Below, piece by piece: positions 33,352 through 44,300 of a stretch of DNA of 64,000 bases. How positions within the stretch are numbered: position 1 is the stretch's first letter; each line of letters starts with the position of its first letter. The translations under genes were made by a program, and so were the position numbers. The notes beneath the pieces are model-generated. The model ran no database searches. It was given only the letters and a program-made list of their open reading frames with translations, and was not told the origin of the DNA. Origin of the DNA: Macrostomum hystrix (lineage: Eukaryota > Platyhelminthes > Macrostomidae); assembly GCA_950097015.1 (NCBI GenBank), contig CATNEN010000034.1:882501-946500 (forward strand), given 5' to 3'.

Positions 33352-36300
33352 ATGCTCTACCGGCCGTCGTCTTCGCCGGGCCTTCCAGCCTCCTCGGCTG
33401 ATGAAGCCACGCCGCTGCTGATATCCGGCGAGACTGGCGGCGCCGAGGCTGTTCGCCGGCAGCGCCAGCTGGCCAGACGCCGCAGCCGAGTGTCCAGCCT
33501 GACTGTGCTGTTAGTTGAACTGTTGGAACGCATGGCATTCTACGGTGCAACGGCTAATCTGGTTCTAACCCTGGGCCAGCAGCCGTTCTACTGGGTGAGC
33601 TACAATGCCGCCTCCGCGTCCCTGCTCATGTCCGGCGTCGCTTACGGTTTGGCACTCTTCGGCGGCTGGGTTAGCGATACTTGGCTGGGCGCGTTTAACA
33701 CCTGTGCTCTGGCCTTCATTGTCTACCTGATTGGACTGTGCGGCCTGCCAGTCCTGCTGCTGTTAGACAGATTAGGTCGCACCTGGATACTGTGCGGCAA
33801 GTCTATGGCCGAGCCTATCAATGCTAGCCGGATTGCTGTTGTGGACTCTTTAAGGTGTGGTGTAGCAGTTTTTTGAGGTCCATTCTCAGAGCCAATATCC
33901 TTTCCCAAATCCCTTAGATTTACTCTCCCAAATCCCATAGATTTACTCTCCCAAATCCCTTAGATTTACTCTCCCAAATCCCTTAGATTTACTCTCCCAA
34001 AATCCCTTAGATTTACTCTCCCAAATCCCTTAGATTTTACTCTCCCAAATCCCTTTGATTTTACTCCCCAAATCCCTTAGATTTACTCTTCTATATCCCT
34101 TAGATTTTACTCTCCCAAATCCCTTAGATTTACTCTCCCAAATCCCTTAGATTGCCTTTCCCAAATCCCTGACATTTGGCCACATCCCTGGGGATTTTCC
34201 GCTCCCAGATCCCCAAGGGTCGCCTTCCCAGGTCCAGAGCATGAGGTTCTTTTTTTCTTAATTCCCAATTCACCAAAAATATTTCGGGTTTCTGATTTTC
34301 CGGGTTTATTCCGGGTTTGGCGTAAACTACTGGCCTATAATTTTCCTTCCACAGTATTATCCAAAACACTGAAGCAGCTGGCGGCAACATGTTTGAGCAG
34401 AGGTGCTCACTAGTGGTTATTTTCAGTCTATGCCTCATTGCTATCGGCAGCGGCTCCCTCAGGGCCAATCTGTCACCATTGGGCGCGCATCAGATCAAGG
34501 ATCCGATGGAGCAGAATCGCTTCTTTAACTGGTTCTATTGGGCCTGCAATTTGGGCTCGTTTGTAGCTTTCTCTGTTTTAACCTGCGTGCAACAGAATTT
34601 TGGTGTGAACGGACGTCTAGCTGGCTATTTGGTGCCGCCGGTTGCTATGGCAATCGCCGCTTTCATATTCCTAGCCTGTCGGCCAATGTTTCGGGTACGC
34701 CGCCCGGCTGGCAGCTTGCTGACCAGAGTTGTGCGTCTCCTAGCCGCCGCTGTGTCCTCCTCCATCAAGTTGAAGCGGCAGCAAAGGCAGCGCCTGCCAG
34801 ATGAGGACACAGGCGGAACGGCTGGGGCTAATCAGCAGCCGATGCGACTGCACGTCGCCTCCTACGATGACTGGCTAGACTGCGCCAGACACGGAGGCAG
34901 GTTCACGGAGGGCGAGGTGCATGATGTACGATTGTTGCTCAGGATTGTGCTCATCTTCGTCAGCCTAATACCATATTGGTTGTTGTATTTTCAGATGCAG
35001 AGCACCTATTTAATGCAGGTTGGTTGCAGTAATTTTACCTTTTATAAACAAATCGCCGATATGTATAGAAAAATCTAAGTGGTTTAACAAATTGCATATG
35101 TAATATGTTTCGCTTGAGCCGGCCAAATGTAGCCGACTACGTTATAGTTAACTAACCGATATGTATCGAAATATAGTAGATTACATATCTCCGCTTTATT
35201 TGCAGGGTCTTCACCTTCGCCTGCAGTTAAACGGCAGCGTATTTAGCTCAGTTAGACTGGACCACTTCACAATACCGCCAGCCTGGTTATCACTGTGCGA
35301 CATTGTTGTCATCATAGTGCTAATTCCCCTGCTTACTAAGCTTGTATTCCCCTGGTTAGAAAGGCGCGGCTGTAATCCCAGCCTGGCCTCCCAGATTCTG
35401 CTGGGCATGTGTGTAGCCCTGGCTTCGGTGCTGTGCGCTGGTCTGCTAGAGTCCTATCGGCTCAGCGTGCTGTGGGGCAATGCTACCGAACTCGAACCGG
35501 TCAACTCTATTGAGCAAGAGATCGGTACTAGGAACTATACCGCTGCTAACCTTAGCATACTGTGGCAGGTGCCCCAGTACTGCCTCATGGGCACCGCTGA
35601 GGCTTTCATGTCTGTGGCCTGCTTGCGGCTGGCCTTTCAGGTGAGGCACAATGTACTATCGCTCCCTACCAACCCACCGCCTCAATGTACATTCGCTCCC
35701 TACCACCCCACCGCCTCAACGTACTATCGCTGCCTACCACCCCACCGCCATAATGTACTATCGCTCCCTACCACCCCACCGCCACAATATACTATCGCTC
35801 CCTACCACCCCACCGCCACAATGTACTATCGCTCCCTACCACCCCACCGCCACAATGTACATTCGCTACCTACCACCCCACCGCCTCAATGTACATTCGC
35901 TCCCTACCACCCCACCGCCTCAATGTACATTCGCTCCCTACCACCCCTCCGCCTCAACGTACTATCGCTGCCTACCACCCCACCGCCATAATGTACTATC
36001 GCTCCGTACCACCCCACCGCCACAATATACTATCGCTCCCTACCACCCCACCGCCACAATGTACTATCGCTCCCTACCACCCCACCGCCACAATGTACAT
36101 TCGCTCCCTACCACCTCACCGCCTCAATTTACTCTGGCACCGACCCCACTCTTTGTTATCCGAACTCACACACAGTTGAGAGGGAGAAATAAGCTTTCAA
36201 AATATATTTGTAGGGCGCACCGCGCAACATGAAAGGTCTCATAACTGGTCTGTTCTGGTTCACCTGCGGCTGCGGCAGCTTTGTTGGCGTCGCTTTGATG

Positions 36301-36606
36301 TCCGTCTTTGCCGCCTCCCATACCTGGTTCCAGCCCAACAATCACAGAGATCCCAACTGTCGCGATGGATGCCACCTGGACTATTATTTCTACCTGTTGG
36401 GCGGCATTCAACTTGCCGGCCTGCTGTTGTTTGCCTTCCTCAGATCGCGCTATCATCTGGCCGACTCGCCCGAAGGCCCGTTGTCTACATCGGTCGCGCC
36501 TATTTTAGTTGGCAGCACTGCTAGCAATCGTTCCGGTTTGAATATCAATCATGTTAATAACAACGGCTTGTTGGGCGGTCGTTTCGGCTCGGCTTCACAA
36601 GGATAG
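33352..36606 (+). CDS. SLC15A4: SLC15A4-like (PHT) peptide/histidine transporter, 4 exons
   Basis: A proton-coupled oligopeptide transporter of the SLC15 PHT branch, expected in endolysosomal membranes. The exons are 33352-33854, 34355-35018, 35206-35640 and 36214-36606, all with GT/AG borders and matching phases (2, 0, 0). They sum to 1995 nt, giving 664 aa (human SLC15A4 is 577). EATPLL (residues 18-23) fits an acidic dileucine lysosomal sorting signal. ExxER is at residues 56-60, followed by MAFYG in TM1. Family landmarks follow in order: ANLSPLGAHQIKD, NRFFNWFYWACNLGS, LIPYWLLYFQMQSTYLMQ, LWQVPQYCLMGTAEAF and GLFWFTCGCGSFVG. About 12 hydrophobic segments are visible. The large central loop is basic and Gln-rich. 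Introns 1 and 3 are minisatellites, and another array starts about 60 bp after the stop. Confidence 0.92.
33880..34165. repeat. Minisatellite, about 23-bp unit, in SLC15A4-like intron 1
   Basis: About 12 copies of a 23-bp unit, CCCTTAGATTTACTCTCCCA plus AAT, with one-base indels. It begins about 25 bp after the exon 1 donor. Confidence 0.92.
35650..36140. repeat. Minisatellite, 34-bp unit, in SLC15A4-like intron 3
   Basis: About 14 copies of a 34-bp unit containing CTCCCTACCACCCCACCGCC and a TACTATCG or TACATTCG variant. It starts ten bases after the exon 3 donor, so the ORF runs from the exon into the array. The coding join to exon 4 is clear from homology. Confidence 0.93.
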
Positions 36607-36666
36607 ACTTTCATAAACTCTTTTTGCTTCCTTGTCTTTCATTATTACATCAACCTTCCAAACTGC

Positions 36667-38355
36667 TTCTTCTGCCAGGACTGCTTCTATCCGATCCTTC
36701 AGGAGTGCTTCTATCCCTCAGGACTGCTTCTATCCGATCCTTCAGGAGTGCTTCTATCCCTCAGGACTGCTTCTATCCGATCCTTCAGGAGTGCTTCTAT
36801 CCGATCCTTCAGGACTGCTTCTATCCGATCCTTCAGGACTGCTTCTATCCGATCCTTCAGGACTGCTTCTATCCGATCCTTCAGGATTGCTTCTATCCGA
36901 TCCTTCAGGAGTGCTTCTATCCGATCCTTCAGGACTGCTTCTATCCGATCCTTCAGGAGTGCTTCTATCCGATCCTTCAGGATTGCTTCTATCCGATCCT
37001 TCAGGAGTGCTTCTATCCGATCCTTCAGGACTGCTTCTATCCGATCCTTCAGGAGTGCTTCTATCCGATCCTTCAGGACTGCTTCTATCCGATCCTTCAG
37101 GAGTGCTTCTATCCGATCCTTCAGGACTGCTTCTATCCGATCCTTCAGGACTGCTTCTATCCGATCCTTCAGGACTGCTTCTATCCGATCCTTCAGGATT
37201 GCTTCTATCCTTCAGGACTGCTTCTATCCGATCCTTCAGGAGTGCTTCTATCCGATCCTTCAGGACTGCTTCTATCCGATCCTTCAGGAGTGCTTCTATC
37301 CGATCCTTCAGGACTGCTTCTATCCGATCCTTCAGGATTGCTTCTATCCTTCAGGACTGCTACTGTCCGATCCTTCAGGACTGCTTCTATCCTTCAGGAC
37401 TGCTTCTATCCGATCCTTCAGGACTGCTTCTATCCTTCAGGACTGCTTCTATCCGATCCTTCAGGATTGCTTCTATCCTTTAGGACTGCTAATATCCGAT
37501 CCTTCAGGATTGCTTCTATCCTTTAGGACTGCTACTGTCCGATCCTTCAGGATTGCTTCTATCCTTCAGGACTGCTACTGTCCGATCCTTCAGGATTGCT
37601 TCTATCCGATCCTTCAGGATTGCTTCTATCCTTTAGGACTGCTACTGTCCGATCCTTCAGGATTGCTTCTATCCTTCAGGACTGCTACTATCCTTCAGGA
37701 CTGCTACTGTCCGATCCTTCAGGATTGCTTCTATCCGATCCTTCAGGATTGCTTCTATCCTTTAGGACTGCTAATATCCGATCCTTCAGGATTGCTTCTA
37801 TCCTTTAGGACTGCTAATATCCGATCCTTCAGGATTGCTTCTATCCTTCAGGACTGCTACTGTCCGATCCTTCAGGATTGCTTCTATCCTTCAGGACTGC
37901 TTCTATCCTTCAGGACTGCTACTGTCCGATCCTTCAGGATTGCTTCTATCCTTCAGGACTGCTTCTATCCTTCAGGACTGCTACTGTCCGATCCTTCAGG
38001 ATTGCTTCTATCCTTCAGGACTGCTTCTATCCTTCAGGACTGCTTCTATCCTTCAGGATTGCTTCTATCCTTCAGGACTGCTTCTATCCTTCAGGACTGC
38101 TTCTATCCTTCAGGATTGCTTCTATCCTTCACGATTGCTTCTATCCTTCAGAATTGCTTCTATCCTTCACGATTGCTTCTATTCTTCAGGACTGCTTCTA
38201 TCCTTCAGGACTGCTTCTATCCTTCAGGATTGCTTCTATCCTTCAGAATTGCTTCTATCCTTCAGAATTGCTTCTATCCTTCAGGATTGCTTCTATCCTT
38301 CAGGACTGCTTCTATCCTATCTTCCAGCACTGCTTCTGTCCTTCAGGCTCGCTTC
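36667..38355. repeat. Minisatellite with 24-bp and 19-bp unit forms, 3' of the SLC15A4-like gene
   Basis: About 75-80 units. The long form is GCTTCTATCCGATCCTTCAG plus GACT (24 bp), and the short form lacks five bases (GATCC). The left part is almost all 24-mers, the middle mixes both with a GCTACTGTCC variant, and the right end is almost all 19-mers. Long open frames (up to 569 aa) are repeat by-products. Much of the array may be in the transporter's 3' UTR, since it starts about 60 bp after the stop. Confidence 0.93.
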
Positions 38356-38734
38356 TATCTTGTCTTTTGGGAAGATTTCTGCATGATCTTTTCCTTTTCT
38401 TCGGGAAATGATCATCCAATATTTTATATCAGTAAATCGAATTACATAATAATTTAGCAGCAGTATGAACGAATACATTTTATTGTTTTTGAATGCTCAT
38501 CATGAAATCTCGCCTTTGTTTGCTGGCCTTGTCTGACATCCAGTCCTTTGCTCATTGATTAATTCAATTTCAATGCGCAATTTTTTGTCTTTTTTTCTGC
38601 GTCTCAAATGTTTATTCCGTACATTTGTCTTCAAACTTTGGCGAACTCAGACGAAGTTTCTATAATCGTATCGCAGTAGCGGGTAAAATTGCAGGAAATT
38701 CCAGCCATGACAAATGGCTCGGCTTTTCATTTAG

Positions 38735-39400
38735 AATGGTACCAGGAATCGCACTGGGAATCGTACCAGGAATCGGAATTGGAATCATACAAGCAATCAC
38801 AGTGGAAATCGTACCAGGAATCGCAGTGGGAATCGTACCAGGAATCGGAATCGAAATCATACCAGGAATCGCAGTGGGAATCGTACCAGGAATCGCAGTG
38901 GGAATCGTACCAGGAATCGCAGTGGGAATCGTACCAGAAATCACTGTGGGGATCGTACCAGAAATCGCAGTGGGGATTGTACGAGGAATCGAAATCATAC
39001 CAGGAATCGCAGTGGGAATCGTACCAGAAATCGCAGTGGGAATCGCAGTGGGAATCGTACCAGGAATCGCAGTGGGAATCGCAGTGTGAATCGTACCAGG
39101 AATCGCAGTGGGAATCGTACCAGAAATCACTGTGGGGATCGTACCAGAAATCGCAGTGGGGATTGTACGAGGAATCGAAATCATACCAGGAATCGCAGTG
39201 GGAATCGTACCAGGAATCGCAGTGGGAATCGTACCAGGAATCGCAGTGGGAATCGTACCAGAAATCACTGTGGGGATCGTACCAGAAATCGCAGTGGGGA
39301 TTGTACGAGGAATCGGAATCATACCAGGAATCGCAGTGGGAATCGTACCATGAATCGCAGTTAGAATCGTTCCAGTAATCGCATCTAGAACTATAGCAGA
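38735..39400. repeat. Minisatellite of 12-bp-based units (24-bp period)
   Basis: About 27 periods built from the 12-mers AATCGTACCAGG and AATCGCAGTGGG and variants, with higher-order blocks of about 200 bp repeated (for example GATTGTACGAGGAATCG near 38975, 39160 and 39300). Degenerate copies continue to about 39500. Open frames of about 220 aa on both strands are period artefacts. Confidence 0.93.
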
Positions 39401-39499
39401 ATTTTAAGTGCAAATCGTTGCGGGAATCGCAGCTAGAATCGTAGAAGTAGTTAGAGCTAGAACCGTACCAGGAATCGTATCGAGAATCGCAGCAGGTAT

Positions 39500-40224
39500 T
39501 TCAGTAAGAACCATATCAATAATCGCGGCAGAATTGTTTTGAAAAAGACCTTGTTTTGAAATTAAAACAAGTTTTTGAAAGACGTAAAAAGTCACGGTAA
39601 TAAAATATAAAATCGAAGTGGGCATTGAAACAAAAAGCTGTCGGAATCGTAGCAGGAATCGCACCAAGGAATGGTTGCAAAATACATTGTTTGATGCAAA
39701 ATCAGAGCACGGATTGTATCTAAAATGGTAGGCAAAAGCCTGTTCTAATTGTGGCACTGATTATTTTATCCAGTCATAAATTGCTGGCTACACGTTTTTG
39801 TTGCAAAAAATTTTTAAGTATTCCTACTTAAGTAGTGTGTTTTGTAAATAATTATATCAAAATTTGCTGTACAATTTGAAACTATTTCGGTGCTCCATAT
39901 GCCTGGATTCATTCGTTTCTTCGCTTTTCGTGTCTTTTTTGAGTCACATTTACAATTATCAACGTTTACCTGTTTTGGCGTAATATCATTTTCATCGGCG
40001 TGTCTACTGATCAAAACACTGAGCAGTGATTCCTTTGTATGCACTTTTTTATTTTTGCTACTACAATCGTAGTTTAATATGTCAACTTTGATTTTGTCCT
40101 TTAAAAATGATAACTAGGGAAGATGATAAAGATCTATTTTTAGAATAAAAATTCCAATTTATGTTCATTCATCAAAATTTATAATTACATAGGAAATATG
40201 ATTAAAGTGTCACGACTACGAGTA
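39500..40224. other. AT-rich spacer
   Basis: Nothing recognised beyond scattered degenerate AATCG-type words at the left edge. Confidence 0.4.
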
Positions 40225-41132
40225 TAATCCCATTCGAGTGCCGAAATCCCCATTTAAGCGCCCATCTTATCCGACGATAATCCCCATTTGAATTGATGAA
40301 ATCCCCATTTAGGCACCAATCTTATCAGACGATTATCCCCTTTTGAATTGATGAAATCCCCATTTAGGCGCCAATCTTATCAGACGATTATCCCCCTTTG
40401 AATTGATGAAATCCCCATTTAGGCGCCAATCTTATCAGACGATTATCCCCTTTTGAATTGATGAAATCCCCATTTAGGCGCCAATCTTATCAGACGATTA
40501 TCCCCTTTTGAATTAATGAAATCCCCCATTTAGGCGCCAATCTTATCAGATGATTATCCCCCTTTGAATTGATGAAATCCCCATTTAGGCACCAATCTTA
40601 TCAGACGATAATCCCCCTTTGAATTGATGAAATCCCCATTTAGGCACCAATCTTATCAGATGATTATCCCCCTTTGAATTGATGAAATCCCCATTTAGGC
40701 ACCAATCTTATCAGACGATAATCCCCCTTTGAATTGATGAAATCCCCATTTAGGCACCAATCTTATCAGATGATTATCCCCCTTTGAATTGATGAAATCC
40801 CCATTTAGGCACCAATCTTATCAGATGATTATCCCCCTTTGAATTGATGAAATCCCCATTTAGGCACCAATCTTATCAGATGATTATCCCCCTTTGAATT
40901 GATGAAATCCCCATTTAGGCACCAATCTTATCAGATGATTATCCCCCTTTGAATTGATGAAATCCCCATTTAGGCACCAATCTTATCAGACGATAATCCC
41001 CCTTTGAATTGATGAAATCCCCATTTAGGCACCAATCTTATCAGATGATTATCCCCTTTTGAATTGATGAAATCCCCATTTAGGCGCCAATCTTATTAGA
41101 CGATTATCCCCTTTTGAATTGACGAAATTCCC
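40225..41132. repeat. Minisatellite, 55-bp unit
   Basis: About 16 copies of a 55-bp unit with landmarks ATCTTATCAGACGATTATCC, GAATTGATGAAATCCCCATT and TAGGCACCA. Units are very uniform in the middle and diverge at both ends. It ends about 230 bp before the PTCD3 start. Confidence 0.95.
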
Positions 41133-41358
41133 ACCAGATACCAATCTCATCGGGGACGATAATCCGATTCAAGTATTCGAAATTTCCAATTTTATGTCAG
41201 TACCATGCAAGATCCCATTAATTCGGCAATCTTCATGCTCTACTCTTGGTTACAGCCCTAAGCAGTCTTTATTCGGCTGGACTCCAATCTACAGCAGCTG
41301 ACCGGCTAGCAACTCAGGCGGCCTGCAACAAACAAAGATTCTCTAGAAGGGACAGATT

Positions 41359-44300
41359 ATGCTGATTAGTCGCGTCCTGAATTTGGCCATCAGCGGGCGT
41401 CACGGCGGGCGCTGCTTCCAGGCTAGTCGCGTCCTGGACCCGGAGCTCCGCCGCCAGCTGCCCAGCCCGGTGCCGCGGGACGAGTTCACACTGTTGAAAT
41501 GCCTGGCCGGCGCCTCCAAGGCCGAGGCCGACGCTGTGCCGCACTACGCCATCGATGACAGCTTGTTTCTTCGGTACAGACTGTCGTCGGTGGCTCTAGC
41601 TAGGAGGTCCGGGCGTAACGTGGCCAGAAGTTTCTTAGAAACCAACGCAATTGACCTGGCCGAGTTTAACAAGGAGAAACCGGCTGTGCCAGCTTGGCGG
41701 CCGATGAGGTCAATTGAGAATCTGGACAATAGCGAACAGAATCTGAACCTGCTAATTGGACTGCAGCGGGTGGATCTCAGCTGGCGGATGTACAATAAAT
41801 TGTTAAGCGACGGAGCTGGCGTCAGCGACGATACCAAGTTTGTAAAATCTATATTTTGACTGCATTGTCTGCACTTGTATAACTGTGTCAATAAGAGTGT
41901 CGATAATCGTGTAAGACTTTAGATAAGCACTGTAGATAAGCAAGTGTCAGACACTCGTTAATTGAGTGTCAGACTGTCTTTAAGTGAGTGTCAAACTGTC
42001 TTTAAGTGAGTGTCAGACTGTCTTTATGTGAGTGTCAGACTGTCTTTATGTGAGTGTCAGACTGTCGCTAAGCGAGTGTCAGACTGCCGCTAAGCAAGTG
42101 TCAGACTGTCGCTAAGCAAGTGTCAGACTGTCGCTAAGCAATTGTCAGACTGTAGATAAGGTTTCATAGGTTATTTTCTTCTCTCGTCCAGGCAGAGCCT
42201 CCTCGAGCTGCAGGCCTACTACGCCGGCCTTGACCCGCCACTTCGTGACATCAGCCCGGAGGAGATCTACTTCTCAGATCGGCTGCTGATTGACCACACC
42301 GACGCCGTCAACGCCTGGTCGGCCGCTGACAATCCGGCCAAGTCGATCTACCGCAGCCTGGCGGAGCCAAGCCTGGCTGCGAAAGTCGTCATGCTGAAGG
42401 CGCATTGTCGGCATCAGGCGTACGCCGAGTGCGTGGATTTGTACTCGCAGCTTGCTGGCAAACCCGGCCTGGACTCCCAGTGTCACTCGGCAGGCCTGCT
42501 GGCCATCGCCGCTCATCGGCGCAGCTGGCCGCCTGTGCTGGCCGCATTCCGACGCGTCGCCAAACCAGACCTGGCCGCTTATCAGGCTCTGCTTCGGGCG
42601 CTGCCGTTGGTTGACGACTTGCCCGACGGTGCCGGCGGTCGGGTTCGCATTGTCTGCAGCCTTCTAGCTGAACTGCGGCAGAGCGGCTTGGAGTCCAGAT
42701 GTAGCCTGGCCACAGCCACTCTGGCTCTGCGCGCTGCCTATGCTGCTCAGCTGAAGCCGATGCTAAGCAGGTGAGTGCCCCGATCAGTGTCTGGTTCTGT
42801 CGGCTTACACCCTCATGAATTTATCGAGATCCAAAAGTAAACTGATTTAGCTTCGATCCTCCCAGTTGAATCCCCAATCCTCCCAGTTCCCCAGTTGAAT
42901 CTTCAATTCTCCCAGATCCCCAGTTCAATCCTCAATTCTCCCAGATCACCAGTTGAATCCCCAATACTCCCACATCCCCAGTTGAATCCACAATCCTTCC
43001 ACATCCCCAGTTGAATCCACAATCCTCCCAGATCCTCAGTTGAATCCACAATCCTCCCAGATCCCAGATCCTCAGTTGAATCCACAATCCTCCCAGATCC
43101 TCAGTTGAATCCACAATCCTCCCAGATCCTCAGTTGAATCCACAATCCTCCCAGATCCCCCGTTGAATCCACAATCCTCCCAGATCCCCAGTTGAATCCT
43201 CGATTCTCCCAGATCCCCCGTTGAATCCACAATCCTCCCAGATCTTCAGTTGAATCCACAATCCTCCCAGATCCTCAGTTGAATCCACAATCCTCCCAGA
43301 TCTTCAGTTGAATCCACAATCCTCCCAGATCCTCAGTTGAATCCACAATCCTCCCAGATCCTCAGTTGAATCCACAATCCTCCCAGATCCTCAGTTGAAT
43401 CCACAATCCTCCCAGATCCCCAGTTGAATCCTCGATTCTGCCAGATCCCCAGTTGAATCCCCAATACTCCCAAATCCCCAGTTGAATCCTCAATTCTCCC
43501 AGATCCCCAGGATACTAGCACACTCCTAGTGCTCACAGGTCAGTGGTCCACATTGATTCGAAATCCTCATTGCAGATTTGAGAGTCCCAGCGACTGGCAG
43601 TCGAACCCGGGCCTGCCGGAGGCCGAGCGAGCCGGCTTGCTGCCGCCCCTGCTGGCCAGTCTGTGCGCCAATCCGCCGGATCCCCTGGAAGCGTCCCAGC
43701 CGGAAGACCTGGCCTTCTTTCCCACCGCCGCCTTCCTAGCCTGCCGGGTATACGCTAGCCGCGAAATGAGCGACCAACTCGATCGCCTACTGCACAGCGG
43801 CGCCTTCCTGACAACTCTGGGCTCGCAACAGGAGCACCGCATTGTCTACGAGTATCACCTGTTAAACCTGCTCACCGATCCATCTGCCGATGTGAACTCA
43901 ATCGTGCGCTACTACTCCGACCGCATTCAGCCATCCGGCGTTGGCCTCCTGTCCCATCTCAATCGAGTCATGCGCAAATGCGTGGCCCGACAAGCCGTCG
44001 ACCGGCTGCCGAGCCTGATGGTCCGCTGCTTGGCCTTCGTCGACCTCATGCACCAGGCGGTCCTGGCTCCCGGCTATTCGTTCTTTCGTTGCGCTGAAAT
44101 TATCGACCAAATGTTCGCCGACTCGCATCCGGCTGTGCGTGACGCCGAATTTCTTGCCGATCTGCGTCTATGCCTGGCTGGATTCTCGGACGCCATCAAC
44201 AACGAATTCGTTTACGAGAAGAAAAAGCGGGGCCAAGATCAGAAGGTGGGAACTGCGCAGTGATTCTGGTCTGCTCTGCTTTTACTACCTTCAGGCTCAC

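Noticed and set aside
36624-38457. 569-aa, 300-aa and 283-aa open frames after the transporter gene
   Set aside because: Artefacts of a 24/19-bp minisatellite, without codon bias or a recognisable domain.
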